From the NCBI RefSeq assembly GCF_009829085.1, contig NZ_WUQY01000005.1, positions 1 to 64,000 on the forward strand: DNA of 64,000 nucleotides, in the 5' to 3' direction. The notes beneath the pieces are model-generated. The model ran no database searches. It was not told the DNA's origin and saw only the letters and a program-made list of their open reading frames with translations. This document shows, in pieces, positions 45,649 to 55,830 of the stretch. Every line of letters begins with the position of its first letter. The stretch's first letter is position 1. A program made the position numbers and the translations under genes. This DNA comes from Sphingobacterium bovisgrunnientis (GTDB lineage: Bacteria; Bacteroidota; Bacteroidia; Sphingobacteriales; Sphingobacteriaceae).

Positions 45649-47560
45649 ATCCCTCCAGTTCCATTATCTCTTCTGCTAATGATTCCCAATTTTGATGTAA
45701 TTGGTCATATTCAGCTTTAGAAGAATTGTAATTTCTTGTTGCTTCTTGTAGTTTGACTGCGTCTGAATAAACTTCTTCGGATGCTAGATGTGCTTCTAAT
45801 TTTTTGACTTCTTCATCTTTAGTCGCAATTTGCTCTTCCAATTGAGCGAGCTCTTTGTTCTTTTTAAGTAATATTCTTTTTGTGTCGTCAGAAGGAGCTT
45901 GTTTCTGCTTTTTAGGCTCTTCTTTGACTACTTTCTTCTCTTCTTTAACTTCCGGTTTTATGACACGTTTAGCATTCCATTCTTCATACTCTTGGTATGT
46001 TCCAGGATATTCTTTGATTTCTTTATTTTCGATAAACCAAATTTTGTTAGCTACATTGTCTAAGAAATAACGGTCGTGAGAAACCACAATAAATGTTCCC
46101 TCGTATTGTTGTAGTGCCTGAATCAAAATGTTTACCGAAGCCATATCCAAGTGGTTGGTGGGCTCATCGAGTACCAAGAAATTTGCGTCTGCTGTTAAAG
46201 CTTTCGCTAAAGCAACACGTGATTTTTCACCTCCTGATAGCACTTTAATCTTTTTGAAAGCATCATCTCCTGTGAATAGGAAACAACCCAAAATCGAACG
46301 TAATTCTGTTTCGGTATGCTTTGGGGCAAAGGCTTGCATTTCAGCAATGATAGAGTTTTCTAAATGCAAAGCCTCCAATTGATGCTGTGCAAAGAAGGTT
46401 TGGGAAACATTGTGCCCTTTGATAGCCGTGCCTTCGAAATTTTTGTCATCATCAGCGACAATTCGTAATAAGGTAGATTTACCCTTACCATTGGCGCCAA
46501 TTAACGCAATTTTATCGCCTTTTTCGATGAGTGCATTGGTATTACGCAAGATCTCTAAATTCGGGTAAGACTTGGAAATATTTTCTAAAGTTACGACATG
46601 GCGACCCGAAGGTTTAGAAAATTTAAAGCTGAAATTTACTTCCGGATTATCGTCATCCACATCGTCCACACGATCCATACGCTCCAAAGCTTTGATGCGC
46701 GATTGCGCCATTTTGGCTTTTGAAGCTTTCGCACGGAAACGCTCAATTAATCGTTCTTCTTGCTTGATTTTAGCTTGCTGATTTTTGAATTGCCCAGCTT
46801 GTATTTCATTCCGCATGGCTTTTTCTTCCAAATAGAAGCTGTAATTACCAGCATACAAAGTCAATTTTCCTTTGCGAGACTCAACTGTTTTTTTGATAAT
46901 TCTATCCAAGAAATACCTATCGTGTGATACAATTACAATTGCACCTTCAAACGCTTGTAAGTAATTTTCCAACCATTTGATGGAAGGTAAATCCATGTGG
47001 TTGGTCGGCTCATCCAATAATAAAATATCAGGTGCTTGCAAAAGAATTCGCGCCAACATCACACGCATGCGCCATCCTCCAGAGAAGGTAGCTAATGGTC
47101 TGCTTTGTTCATCTTCCGAAAAACCAAGACCTGCTAATATCTCATGCGCACGAAATTCAATATTGTAACCATCTAATGCTTCAAACTCTGTTTGTTTATC
47201 ACTAAGTTTGTTCAGAATATCATCCGAATAGTCTGTTTCTAATTTCTTAAGTAGATTTTCTATCTCTGTATGCAGCTGATTTTGGCGTTCAAAAGCCTCC
47301 ATAGCCACATGCAAAATGCTTTTTTCCGAATGGTAAGACAATAAATCTTGGTTTAAGTAACCAATTTTTAAATCTTTAGCCATTGAAATGGTACCTGAGG
47401 TAGGTTTGTATTGTCCGACGATGAGACGTAGTAATGTGGATTTCCCTGTACCATTAGCACCGATTAATCCTACTTTATCTCCTGGTTTGATGTGCCAGCT
47501 TGCTTCGTCGTACAAGGCTCTTGAGCCTATTTCAAATGTTAAATTATTTATTGATATCAT
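45647..47560 (-). CDS. ABC-F family ATP-binding protein
   Basis: 637-aa soluble tandem ATPase of the ABC-F type, acting on ribosomes. Two nucleotide-binding domains have Walker [10 protein letters not shown] and GANGKGKST, signatures [12 protein letters not shown] and [12 protein letters not shown], and Walker [11 protein letters not shown] and [11 protein letters not shown] long C-terminal charged coiled coil (about 535-637) follows, as in Uup/YdiF types. ATG at 47560; an upstream in-frame start is unlikely. A TACTTTTG element (47576-47569) is just upstream. Not obviously a resistance protein. Confidence 0.93.
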   Translation of the reverse strand: MISINNLTFEIGSRALYDEASWHIKPGDKVGLIGANGTGKSTLLRLIVGQYKPTSGTISMAKDLKIGYLNQDLLSYHSEKSILHVAMEAFERQNQLHTEIENLLKKLETDYSDDILNKLSDKQTEFEALDGYNIEFRAHEILAGLGFSEDEQSRPLATFSGGWRMRVMLARILLQAPDILLLDEPTNHMDLPSIKWLENYLQAFEGAIVIVSHDRYFLDRIIKKTVESRKGKLTLYAGNYSFYLEEKAMRNEIQAGQFKNQQAKIKQEERLIERFRAKASKAKMAQSRIKALERMDRVDDVDDDNPEVNFSFKFSKPSGRHVVTLENISKSYPNLEILRNTNALIEKGDKIALIGANGKGKSTLLRIVADDDKNFEGTAIKGHNVSQTFFAQHQLEALHLENSIIAEMQAFAPKHTETELRSILGCFLFTGDDAFKKIKVLSGGEKSRVALAKALTADANFLVLDEPTNHLDMASVNILIQALQQYEGTFIVVSHDRYFLDNVANKIWFIENKEIKEYPGTYQEYEEWNAKRVIKPEVKEEKKVVKEEPKKQKQAPSDDTKRILLKKNKELAQLEEQIATKDEEVKKLEAHLASEEVYSDAVKLQEATRNYNSSKAEYDQLHQNWESLAEEIMELEG

Positions 47561-47568
47561 TTCGAATG

Positions 47569-47606
47569 CAAAAGTAGTGATTATTTCTGCTTCTTTTCTA
47601 CCTTTG
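47569..47606. promoter_or_regulatory. divergent promoter elements for ABC-F gene and pyrD
   Basis: TAnnTTTG elements face opposite ways: TACTTTTG on the minus strand (47576-47569) for the ABC-F gene and TACCTTTG on the plus strand (47599-47606) for pyrD. They are only 22 bases apart. Good -33 boxes are not apparent for either. Confidence 0.5.
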
Positions 47607-47662
47607 TAGCTAAGCAAAAGGAATATATCCTTCGTTTTTTGATTAAAGATTCATATTTGATA

Positions 47663-48694
47663 ATGTACAAACTAATAAAGCCAATTTTCTTTTCGATGGC
47701 GCCCGAAAAAGCGCATCATACGGTTACGAATGGATTGAAAACTTTCACTAAAATCTGGGGTTCTAAATCTATTTTGAAATCTTTGTATTCGGTAGAAGAT
47801 CCGCGATTAGAAAGAGAAGTTTTTGGTTTGAAGTTCAAAAACCCTGTAGGATTGGCTGCTGGTTTTGATAAAAATGCAGAGTACATTGAAGATATGGCGA
47901 ATTTTGGTTTTGGTTTTATCGAAATTGGAACAGTCACACCAAAGCCTCAGCCGGGAAATGATAAGCCGCGTATGTTTCGTTTGGTAAATGACGAAGCATT
48001 GATTAATCGTATGGGATTCAATAATCAAGGCGCAGATGTTGCTGCAGGACGATTATCTCATCTAAAAAATACGCAAGGTGTCATCATTGGTGGAAATATT
48101 GGTAAAAATAAAGTGACTCCAAACGAAGAAGCTGTTAACGATTATATTTATTGTTTCCATGCATTGTTTGATCACGTTGATTACTTTGTCGTGAATGTGA
48201 GTTCGCCAAATACACCAGGTTTACGTGATTTGCAAGAAAAAGGTCCACTGATGCATATCTTGAATACCTTACAAGATTTGAATGCACAGAAGCCTACTGC
48301 AAAACCAATATTATTAAAAATTGCACCAGATCTGACGGATTCGCAATTGGATGATATTGTTGATATCGTAACTGATACTAAAATTGCTGGTTTGATAGCG
48401 ACAAATACAACAATTTCGAGAGAAGGTTTACAGTCTGATCCTAATTTGGTGAAGGAAATGGGCGGAGTAAGTGGTAAGCCATTAACAAAACGCTCGACAG
48501 AAGTAATTAAATACATTCACCAAAGATCAAATGGAGCTTTTCCAATAATTGGGGTAGGTGGTATCCATACGGCAGAAGATGCATTGGAAAAGTTGAATGC
48601 TGGTGCTGCTTTAGTACAAGTGTATACAGGTTTTGTTTATGAAGGCCCAGCTTTAATAGGTAATATTTGTAAGGGTATTTTGAAAAATAAATAG
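47663..48694 (+). CDS. pyrD: Dihydroorotate dehydrogenase, class 2
   Basis: 343-aa membrane-associated flavoprotein oxidising dihydroorotate to orotate with quinone in pyrimidine synthesis. It has an N-terminal membrane-association helix ([18 protein letters not shown]), FMN site strands ([14 protein letters not shown]), the NRMGFNNQG segment, catalytic-region Ser in [11 protein letters not shown], and the C-terminal GVGGI phosphate loop. ATG at 47663 gives the family start; a TTG 24 nt upstream is not needed. Monocistronic. Confidence 0.95.
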   Translation: MYKLIKPIFFSMAPEKAHHTVTNGLKTFTKIWGSKSILKSLYSVEDPRLEREVFGLKFKNPVGLAAGFDKNAEYIEDMANFGFGFIEIGTVTPKPQPGNDKPRMFRLVNDEALINRMGFNNQGADVAAGRLSHLKNTQGVIIGGNIGKNKVTPNEEAVNDYIYCFHALFDHVDYFVVNVSSPNTPGLRDLQEKGPLMHILNTLQDLNAQKPTAKPILLKIAPDLTDSQLDDIVDIVTDTKIAGLIATNTTISREGLQSDPNLVKEMGGVSGKPLTKRSTEVIKYIHQRSNGAFPIIGVGGIHTAEDALEKLNAGAALVQVYTGFVYEGPALIGNICKGILKNK

Positions 48695-48811
48695 ACGTTT
48701 TAGCAGTAAATTGTTAAAATATGTTAATATAAAACTGACATAATTAAGATTGGCATAAGTATTGATTAGTATTTAGTAATTCATAATTTAGGTTAATAAT
48801 TGGTTAGTTAT

Positions 48812-48846
48812 AAAATCCTTCAATCTCCCCGGTTGAAGGATTTTTT
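48812..48846 (+). terminator. terminator after pyrD
   Basis: 12-bp arms (48812-48823 / 48833-48844) with a 9-nt loop rich in C and G, followed by a T-run. It lies 117 bases past the pyrD stop. Confidence 0.85.
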
Positions 48847-48921
48847 AGTATTATTTAACAATAAACCTTGTATTTCGGTATTATAATTGTTAATTTATGA
48901 AAGATTAAAATAAAAGGATAT

Positions 48922-49797
48922 ATGGCAATACAAAGAATTCTTCCTGTTACCATTTTGCTTGGCGGCTTGTTAATAACAGGTTGTGTGAGCAATAAAAAAT
49001 ACACTACATTGGATGCACAATACAGAGATCTCGGTCAATTGTATCAAAAGACACAATTGGAATTGACTGAAAGTCGTGCAAAAGTAAAAAGCTTAGAGGA
49101 TCAATTAGAATACGAGCGTAATAATAACGCGGCCTTGAAAGAAGCTTATGCAAAGTTACAAGGAACTTTAGATCAAAGTATAGCACAAAATTCTCAGGGA
49201 AATGTGAATATTTCCAAGCTAGTGGATGAGATTAATGCTTCAAACAAGTACATTCAACATTTGGTAAACACGAAAAACAAGTCGGATTCATTGAATATGG
49301 TGTTGACCAACAATTTGACACGTTCGCTTAGTCGTGAGGAGTTGAAGGATGTGGATGTTCAGGTATTGAAAGGTGTTGTTTATATATCCTTGTCGGATAA
49401 TATGTTGTACAAATCTGGAAGTTATGAAGTGTCTGAGCAAGCTGGAGAAACTTTAAGCAAGATTGCGAAAATCATTCAAGACTATAAAGATTATGATGTG
49501 CTAATTGAAGGTAACACAGATTCAGATCCGATCTCAAAACCAAATATTCGTAACAATTGGGATCTGTCCACTCTTCGTGCCTCTTCAGTTGTACAAGCTT
49601 TACAAAATAATTATGGGGTAGATCCTAAGCGCTTGACAGCAGGTGGTCGTGGTGAGTATAATCCTATTGCGGACAACAGCACAACAGCGGGTAAAGCTAG
49701 AAATAGACGTACGCAAATCATAATTACGCCGAAATTAGATCAATTTATGGAGTTAATCGATAAAGCACCTGATACAGAACAAGAACCAAGTATCTAA
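48922..49797 (+). CDS. OmpA family peptidoglycan-binding lipoprotein
   Basis: 291-aa outer-membrane lipoprotein: lipobox LLITGC with Cys21, a coiled-coil region (about 30-120) rich in Glu, Lys and Gln, then an OmpA C-terminal domain (about 150-275) with the peptidoglycan-binding NTDSDPI..LSTLRASSV and GRGEYNPI motifs. A Shine-Dalgarno-like AAAGGA lies close to the ATG. It links the outer membrane to peptidoglycan. Confidence 0.93.
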   Translation: MAIQRILPVTILLGGLLITGCVSNKKYTTLDAQYRDLGQLYQKTQLELTESRAKVKSLEDQLEYERNNNAALKEAYAKLQGTLDQSIAQNSQGNVNISKLVDEINASNKYIQHLVNTKNKSDSLNMVLTNNLTRSLSREELKDVDVQVLKGVVYISLSDNMLYKSGSYEVSEQAGETLSKIAKIIQDYKDYDVLIEGNTDSDPISKPNIRNNWDLSTLRASSVVQALQNNYGVDPKRLTAGGRGEYNPIADNSTTAGKARNRRTQIIITPKLDQFMELIDKAPDTEQEPSI

Positions 49798-49822
49798 AAT
49801 TTACGTTAAATAATATAAAATT

Positions 49823-49854
49823 AAGTCCTTGATGCATGAATCAAGGACTTTTTA
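49823..49854 (+). terminator. terminator after OmpA-type gene
   Basis: 10-bp arms (49823-49832 / 49841-49850) with an 8-nt loop, followed by TTTAT. Confidence 0.85.
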
Positions 49855-49888
49855 TGTTAATTTGGCATGATTGTTCGTAACCATGTGT

Positions 49889-50632
49889 ATGTTAAAAATC
49901 ATCAAAAATCATTCAATACTTTTACTGTTTTCAACAGTATTTTTGGCCAGTTGTAGCTCTATTTATATGCCTAATGTTCCATCAACACCAATGTTCAAAA
50001 ATTCTGGTGAAGTCTATGTAGGAGGCCATTTTAATGCCAAAGGAAATATTTCCGGTAATTTGGGTGTAGCTCTAACTGATAATATAGCCATCATTGCTAA
50101 TGGATCAAGTGTCAATACAGGTGCTAATAGTAATAATTACCTCCGTCAGTGGCTGGCAGAAGGGGGACTTGGTTATTTCACGACGATGGGAAAGGATAAA
50201 AGGCAAGTATTTGAAATTTACGCTGGCTATGGTGTGGGGAATACAAAAGATTTTAAGCAAAGAGCGTCGATCTATGGTTATGAATTGGTGGAATCGCGTG
50301 AAATGAATTTTGATAAAATATTTTTACAGGTAAACTACTCATCTACACGTAAAAAGAAGATAAATATTTTCGGAGACAAAAAAGAATTAAACTATGGTAC
50401 TGCAATTCGTCTAAGTAGAATAGGGATGAAGGATTTTTTATTGAATGATGTTGTAACTCCTACGGAGGAAAATTATTTTATTGAACCACTTTTTTTTACG
50501 CGTATGCAATTGGTTAATGGCTTGCAAGTGCAGTATACAAATGGTTTTAATATTGGATTGAATAGCAACGAGTATTTAAAAGCTGGAAATTCTGTATTTA
50601 CTTTAGGATTAGTTTATACATTTGGAAAATAA
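49889..50632 (+). CDS. outer-membrane lipoprotein, hypothetical
   Basis: 247-aa protein with a lipobox (FLASC, Cys22) and alternating Gly/Tyr/Asn beta-strands ending FTLGLVYTFGK, the look of a small outer-membrane barrel or beta-sandwich. I chose the ATG at 49889; another at 49883 and a TTG at 49871 are possible. No family recognised. The next lipoprotein gene follows 9 bases later, so they are probably co-transcribed. Confidence 0.72.
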   Translation: MLKIIKNHSILLLFSTVFLASCSSIYMPNVPSTPMFKNSGEVYVGGHFNAKGNISGNLGVALTDNIAIIANGSSVNTGANSNNYLRQWLAEGGLGYFTTMGKDKRQVFEIYAGYGVGNTKDFKQRASIYGYELVESREMNFDKIFLQVNYSSTRKKKINIFGDKKELNYGTAIRLSRIGMKDFLLNDVVTPTEENYFIEPLFFTRMQLVNGLQVQYTNGFNIGLNSNEYLKAGNSVFTLGLVYTFGK

Positions 50633-50641
50633 AATTTACAT

Positions 50642-51250
50642 ATGAAAAAGATAGGTTTTTTAGTAATTGCTGTCACCGTTTTTTTATTAGGTGGATGTGC
50701 TGTGAATCAGAAAGCACAGATTGCAGCATTAGGAAAGTTTAACTATGATGTTACTTCTGTCCAGAATATGCGCATAGCGGGAAGAGATGTGAATTCGTAC
50801 CAAACAGATGGCGGTGTGTCACTAAGTAGCTTACCGGGGATAGCTATGGCTTTATTGACCAAAGATTTGCCTTTAGAGGCTACGGTAAATTTGCAAATGA
50901 CAAATCCAACAACCACTGTAACCAAAATCAATGAATTTAAATATTTGATTGAAATGGGAGGGAAACCCTTGTTTGAAGGTTCAGTAAACGAAAATATTAA
51001 TCTCGCGCAAGGACAAAGCACGGTAGTACCACTTAGTTTTAGAGCGAATTTGTTTAGTGCTGCAAAAAAACAGGGAATTGAAAAGGTTTTGAGCGATATT
51101 TTTACGCGCAAAAGTGATGCATTTCTTGCTTTAAAGATTAAACCTTCGGTAAAAATTGGCGGTAAAAATTTCTTTTATCCGGGTTATATTACCGTTGACA
51201 AAGATTTTGGGAAATCAGTCTCAAAGGCGCTAAACAAGGTAGTTAAATAG
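50642..51250 (+). CDS. lipoprotein with LEA type 2/WHy-like domain
   Basis: 202-aa lipoprotein (LLGGC, Cys19). The central part (about 75-140) alternates strands as VNLQMTNPTTTVTKINEFKYLIEMGGKPL (in parts), the layout of a LEA14/WHy domain found in water-stress proteins. Assignment is by pattern only. It forms a pair with the preceding lipoprotein. Confidence 0.6.
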   Translation: MKKIGFLVIAVTVFLLGGCAVNQKAQIAALGKFNYDVTSVQNMRIAGRDVNSYQTDGGVSLSSLPGIAMALLTKDLPLEATVNLQMTNPTTTVTKINEFKYLIEMGGKPLFEGSVNENINLAQGQSTVVPLSFRANLFSAAKKQGIEKVLSDIFTRKSDAFLALKIKPSVKIGGKNFFYPGYITVDKDFGKSVSKALNKVVK

Positions 51251-51254
51251 ATTC

Positions 51255-51279
51255 AAAGGATGCATCGCATCCTTTTTTT
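51255..51279 (+). terminator. terminator after lipoprotein pair
   Basis: 9-bp arms (51255-51263 / 51267-51275) with a 3-nt loop and a T-run immediately after. Confidence 0.88.
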
Positions 51280-51442
51280 GTTAATAACAAATTATTAACA
51301 ATGAACAATTATTAATCAGAACAATTTTTATAATTATTTAGATATTTTAATCTAGTTTTATTTTTAGGTATATAAGGCTTACTTTTAGTCAATGTTAGCA
51401 TCTCAGTATAAATATTGAGATTATATTATCCTTAATTACTCG

Positions 51443-52357
51443 ATGTCAAATTTTATCGTTATTTTTTTATGTTTACTGTTTGGATATCTTTTTAGATATT
51501 TAAAGCTTGTAAAAAAGGGTGGACATCTAGCTATTAATACATGGGTTATATATGTTGGACTCCCGTCAATCGCACTCAAATATATTCCACAGATTGAATG
51601 GAATATGGATTACATATATACTGCTTTCCTACCATTTCTTGCTTTCGGCACATCCTATGTTTTTTTTAAGGCACTTAATATTTGGTTTAAATTTTCTAAT
51701 CGAACGTTATATACATTAATAATTGTAGCTGGTCTATCAAATACCTCATTTATTGGTTTTCCACTAGTAAGTACGTATTATGGAGAGGAATTTTTGAAAG
51801 TTGCAATAGTAAGTGATCAAGTGACATTTTTTACTTTGTCGCTATTTGGTGTGTTATTAGCAGCTGGTTCGAGAGATATATTTACGGATGATAAAGAAAA
51901 GTATCTGTATATATTAAAGAGACTTTTGACCTTTCCACCATTTATAGCGTGCATTATAGCGTTGATTTTCCATGAATACTTGAAATATGAAGCGCTAAAT
52001 AATTTGTTCTCTTCTTTTGCGGCGACGGTTAGTCCGATGGCATTATTCTCTATAGGACTTCAATTAAATTTCAAGCGTATATCTCATGAATTGAATGGGC
52101 TTTATGCAGGTTTACTTGTTAAATTGTTTATTATACCATTCGTTGCTCTTTTATTAATCTACCTGTTGGGGCTAAATGGTAACTTTTTCCGTGTTTCTGT
52201 TTTTGAGATGACTATGCCGTGTTTAGTAGCCTCCAGTATAGTAGTTGAAAAATTTGGCTTAAATGTTAAATTCGCTAATACGCTTATAGGAATTAGTATT
52301 CTGATTGGCATATTATTATCCTTTGTATGGTATAGTGTAATTAATACACTGTTGTAA
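51443..52357 (+). CDS. AEC family transporter
   Basis: 304-aa membrane protein of the auxin efflux carrier family with about ten hydrophobic helices in two inverted halves: the VIYVGLPSIALKYI segment in the first half, SNTSFIGFPLV at about 93-103, and the MTMPCLVASSIVVEKFG segment near the end. The family exports organic acids or similar anions; substrate unknown. Monocistronic, in an AT-rich surrounding. Confidence 0.88.
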   Translation: MSNFIVIFLCLLFGYLFRYLKLVKKGGHLAINTWVIYVGLPSIALKYIPQIEWNMDYIYTAFLPFLAFGTSYVFFKALNIWFKFSNRTLYTLIIVAGLSNTSFIGFPLVSTYYGEEFLKVAIVSDQVTFFTLSLFGVLLAAGSRDIFTDDKEKYLYILKRLLTFPPFIACIIALIFHEYLKYEALNNLFSSFAATVSPMALFSIGLQLNFKRISHELNGLYAGLLVKLFIIPFVALLLIYLLGLNGNFFRVSVFEMTMPCLVASSIVVEKFGLNVKFANTLIGISILIGILLSFVWYSVINTLL

Positions 52358-52454
52358 TCTAATTGTTACTTACATTATTAGTTTATTAATTAGTATTTCA
52401 CTTATCTTAGAATTTGATAACTGTTATAACATTTAAATAAAAAATTAATAATTG

Positions 52455-53456
52455 ATGCACAAAGTCATTTGTTCATTTCTACTTTTAGGAAGTATATATG
52501 CTGCCGAAGCGCAAAATAAAAAGTCAGAAGCGAAAAATCTAATCAAAAGCCCTCACACAAAGTATGTTCAGGAGATAGAAGGAACAACATTGTCATTCTC
52601 AATGGAAGCTATTCCGGCAGGAGTTTTTTCTATGGGGGATAATAATTCGTCCAAGGCTGATGAAAAACCTGCACATGATGTAGAAATTGATGCCTTTTGG
52701 ATGGGGACATATGAGGTCACATGGGATTTATTTCAGTCATTCTTGTATAAAGACTACGAGCAATCGAAACAGAACACAGGAACAGTTCCATCAGAAGTAG
52801 ATGCTGTAACAAGACCCACTAAGCCTTATTTAGATATGACTTTTGGGTTTGGAAAGGAAGGATTTCCAGCTTTGGCTATGACGCATTACAATGCTATTCA
52901 ATTTTGTAAATGGTTATACGTGCGTACTGGCGTTTTCTATAGGTTACCAACAGAAGCAGAATGGGAATATGCCTGTCGTGCGGGGTCGAAAGATAACTAT
53001 TTCTTTGGTAATGATGTCTCTAAATTGAAAGATTACGCATGGTATGAAGATAACAGTGACCAAAAAACCAATGTTGTAGGGCAAAAGAAACCTAATCCGT
53101 TTGGATTGTATGATATAATAGGTAATGTAGCTGAATGGACGTATGACCAATATCATGCTGATTTCTATAAACAGTTTGCTGGCAAAAAAACAAAAAATCC
53201 CGTAGCTATCCCAACTGAATTGTATCCACATTCGGTGCGTGGAGGATCATTTGCTAGCTCTGCAAATGAATTGCGTTCAGCAGCGAGAGGAGCTTCAGAT
53301 CCGATATGGAAACAATTAGATCCACAAATGCCTAAGTCTAATTGGTGGTTTCCAGAGGCTCCATTTATTGGACTAAGATTAGTTCGTCCACTAAATGCAC
53401 CTTCTAAAGAAGAGATATTAGCTTACTATGATCAAGCTCCAATAGAGGACTTTTAA
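52455..53456 (+). CDS. SUMF1/formylglycine-generating-enzyme-like domain protein
   Basis: 333-aa secreted protein (signal peptide about 1-20, ending AEAQ) with a complete SUMF1 fold: FSMGDNNSSKADEKPAHDVEI, FWMGTYEVTWDLFQSF, RLPTEAEWEYACRAG, and DIIGNVAEWTYD in order. The C-terminal Cys pair of true formylglycine-generating enzymes is absent (VRGGSFASSANELRSAARG carries Ser/Ala instead). No sulfatase lies in the window. It opens the sugar-oxidation cluster. ATG at 52455 used, not the TTG before it. Confidence 0.87.
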   Translation: MHKVICSFLLLGSIYAAEAQNKKSEAKNLIKSPHTKYVQEIEGTTLSFSMEAIPAGVFSMGDNNSSKADEKPAHDVEIDAFWMGTYEVTWDLFQSFLYKDYEQSKQNTGTVPSEVDAVTRPTKPYLDMTFGFGKEGFPALAMTHYNAIQFCKWLYVRTGVFYRLPTEAEWEYACRAGSKDNYFFGNDVSKLKDYAWYEDNSDQKTNVVGQKKPNPFGLYDIIGNVAEWTYDQYHADFYKQFAGKKTKNPVAIPTELYPHSVRGGSFASSANELRSAARGASDPIWKQLDPQMPKSNWWFPEAPFIGLRLVRPLNAPSKEEILAYYDQAPIEDF

Positions 53457-53495
53457 AAAATAAGAATATACACTACATAACCAATCATAGAAATT

Positions 53496-54809
53496 ATGGA
53501 AAATATTAAAAGAAGAGATTTTATAAAAAATTCTGCTCTAGTAACTGGGGGAGTTGCTATGACTGCATCAAATATATCCTCAGTATTTGCTGCTGGAAAT
53601 GATGAAATTAAAGTAGCATTAATAGGCTGTGGAGGAAGAGGTACAGGAGCTGCTGCAGATGCATTGAATTCTGGTCAGAATGTGAAGTTAGTTGCTTTGG
53701 CTGATGCTTTTAAAGATAATTTAGATTCAGCTTACAACAATTTGTCGAAACGCTATTCTGCAAAGATGGACATCCCTGAATCACGTAAATACGTGGGATT
53801 TGATGCATATAAACATGCAATAAAAGATGCTGATGTCGTATTACTTGTTGCGCCTCCAGGATTCAGACCTCAACATTTTGAAGAGGCTGTAAAACAAGGT
53901 AAGCATGTTTTCATGGAAAAATCTGTTGCTGTTGATGCGCCAGGTGTAAGAAGAATTTTAGCGGCTTCAAAAATTGCTGAACAGAAAAAATTAAATGTTG
54001 TCGTTGGTTTACAACGTCGTTTCCAACATAATTACCGTGAAGGTATCAAACGTGTTTTAGATGGTGCAATTGGGGATGTTGTATCAGGTCAGGTATATTG
54101 GAATAGTGGTGGTGTGTGGGTGAGACCACGTAAACCTGGACAGACTGAAATGGACTATCAAATGCGTAACTGGTATTACTTCAACTGGTTATGTGGTGAT
54201 CATATCGTAGAGCAACACGTACATAATATTGATGTTGCGAATTGGATTAAAGGCAAGTATCCAGTGTCAATTCAAGGTGTTGGATCTCGTGCACATCGTA
54301 CAGGCAAAGAGTATGGAGAGATTTATGATAATTTCTCTATTGAGATGACTTACGATGATGGTTCTGTTGTCTTCAGTCAATGTTGTCACTTTGAAGGATC
54401 ACATAATCGTGTAGACGAAACATTCCAAGGTACTAAAGGAAGAATCTATTTATCAGCTGGTGGTAGAGCTATTCTATGGGATTCAAAAGGTAACGAGATT
54501 TATCGTCATGATCCCAAAGGAAACCCAAATCCTTATCAGCAAGAGCACGTTGAGCTATTTGCTGCTGTAGCTAAAGGAGAATACAAATTTAATAATGCAG
54601 AATATGGTGCATACAGTTCATTAGCTGGTATTATTGGACGTATTGCGTGTTATACAGGAAAAGTAATCAAATGGGATGATGCATTAAAATCTGAAATTGA
54701 CTTAATGCCAGAAACATTAGCTTGGGATGCAAAACCAAAAATTCTTCCTGATGCAAATGGTATATACCCAGTAGCAGTACCTGGTATAAACACGAATTTA
54801 TTCATATAA
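53496..54809 (+). CDS. Gfo/Idh/MocA family oxidoreductase, Tat-exported
   Basis: 437-aa NAD(P)-dependent oxidoreductase with a Tat-type leader (RRDFIKN, residues 6-12) cleaved near AAG. The Rossmann GCGGRGTGAA motif is at about residues 44-53, and EKSVAVD and the WYYFNWLCGDHIVEQHVHN stretch fall in the second domain. Related proteins act on glycosides and inositols, sometimes with tightly bound cofactor outside the cytoplasm. Fourth-from-last motif residues are typical. ApbE starts 4 bases later. Confidence 0.9.
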   Translation: MENIKRRDFIKNSALVTGGVAMTASNISSVFAAGNDEIKVALIGCGGRGTGAAADALNSGQNVKLVALADAFKDNLDSAYNNLSKRYSAKMDIPESRKYVGFDAYKHAIKDADVVLLVAPPGFRPQHFEEAVKQGKHVFMEKSVAVDAPGVRRILAASKIAEQKKLNVVVGLQRRFQHNYREGIKRVLDGAIGDVVSGQVYWNSGGVWVRPRKPGQTEMDYQMRNWYYFNWLCGDHIVEQHVHNIDVANWIKGKYPVSIQGVGSRAHRTGKEYGEIYDNFSIEMTYDDGSVVFSQCCHFEGSHNRVDETFQGTKGRIYLSAGGRAILWDSKGNEIYRHDPKGNPNPYQQEHVELFAAVAKGEYKFNNAEYGAYSSLAGIIGRIACYTGKVIKWDDALKSEIDLMPETLAWDAKPKILPDANGIYPVAVPGINTNLFI

Positions 54810-54813
54810 ATAC

Positions 54814-55812
54814 TTGAAACTTTTTATTCTTATATCTTATATTCTGATAGGATATGTTGCTTATGCGGCATATCCTATTTCAAATTCATTATATACCATT
54901 TCGGGGCAGGCACAAGGAACTACGTATTCTATTAAATATTATGCTGCAGATAAGGTCGTTTCAAAAGATGAAGTAGATAGTATTTTTAATGTTATTGATG
55001 AATCAATGTCTTTGTATAAAAATAATTCATTAATCAATCAATTTAACTCCTCATCTAATAAACGCGTGAAACTTGATTCGCATATGTATAATGTCGTAAA
55101 AGCGAGTTTCGATTATCACAAGAAAACTAAAGGCTATTTTGATATTACGGTATTTCCCTTGATGAAATTGTGGGGATTCGGACCAGAAGGATTTCGGAAT
55201 AATCCTACACAAAATCAAGTGGATAGTGTTCGTCAATTTGTCGGCCTTAATAAGCTCAGATTAAAAGGTAAATACTTAGAGAAAAGAAATAAAAATACGG
55301 CCATTGATTTGAATGGAATAGCGCAAGGATATACGGTGGATGTGCTATCTGATTTTCTTAATAATAAAGGTGTTCAATCTTCTATGGTCGAAGTGGGGGG
55401 CGAAATTTATTGTTTCGGTGTGAAGCCAAATGGCGAAACATACAAGATAGAGATACAGCGACCAAATAATAATTCTGCTACATCTTACAAGGTTTCAATA
55501 AAAGATAAGGCTATCACCACTTCTGGAAGTTATGAGAAATATCGCATTGTAAATGGCAAAAGATTATCGCACCATATCGATCCACATACAGGAAGTCCAT
55601 TAACTAATAATATACTTTCTGTTACCGTTATCGCTAATACTGCTATGCAGGCAGACGCTTTGGATAATTATTTAATGTATTTGAAACCTGAAGACGCAAT
55701 TTCGTATATCGAGAGAGTTCCTCAGGCTGAGGCATATATAATATATTCTGAAAATTATACGTTAAAAGAATTGCAAAGCTCAGGATTTAATAATTATATT
55801 TATAACCAATAA
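54814..55812 (+). CDS. apbE: FAD:protein FMN transferase (ApbE family)
   Basis: 332-aa exported flavin transferase that attaches FMN covalently to Thr/Ser of partner proteins. Signal-like N-terminus, then QGTTYSIKY, DLNGIAQGYTVD, VEVGGEI, TSGSYE, HHIDPHTG and MQADALDN. The last motif normally ends DALST/DALAT, so the Thr is replaced by Asn. The start codon must be TTG (54814); the next Met lies well inside the protein. Tightly packed between the first Gfo/Idh and the TIM-barrel gene. Confidence 0.9.
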   Translation: MKLFILISYILIGYVAYAAYPISNSLYTISGQAQGTTYSIKYYAADKVVSKDEVDSIFNVIDESMSLYKNNSLINQFNSSSNKRVKLDSHMYNVVKASFDYHKKTKGYFDITVFPLMKLWGFGPEGFRNNPTQNQVDSVRQFVGLNKLRLKGKYLEKRNKNTAIDLNGIAQGYTVDVLSDFLNNKGVQSSMVEVGGEIYCFGVKPNGETYKIEIQRPNNNSATSYKVSIKDKAITTSGSYEKYRIVNGKRLSHHIDPHTGSPLTNNILSVTVIANTAMQADALDNYLMYLKPEDAISYIERVPQAEAYIIYSENYTLKELQSSGFNNYIYNQ

Positions 55813-55830
55813 TCAACCATTATAAACGAC

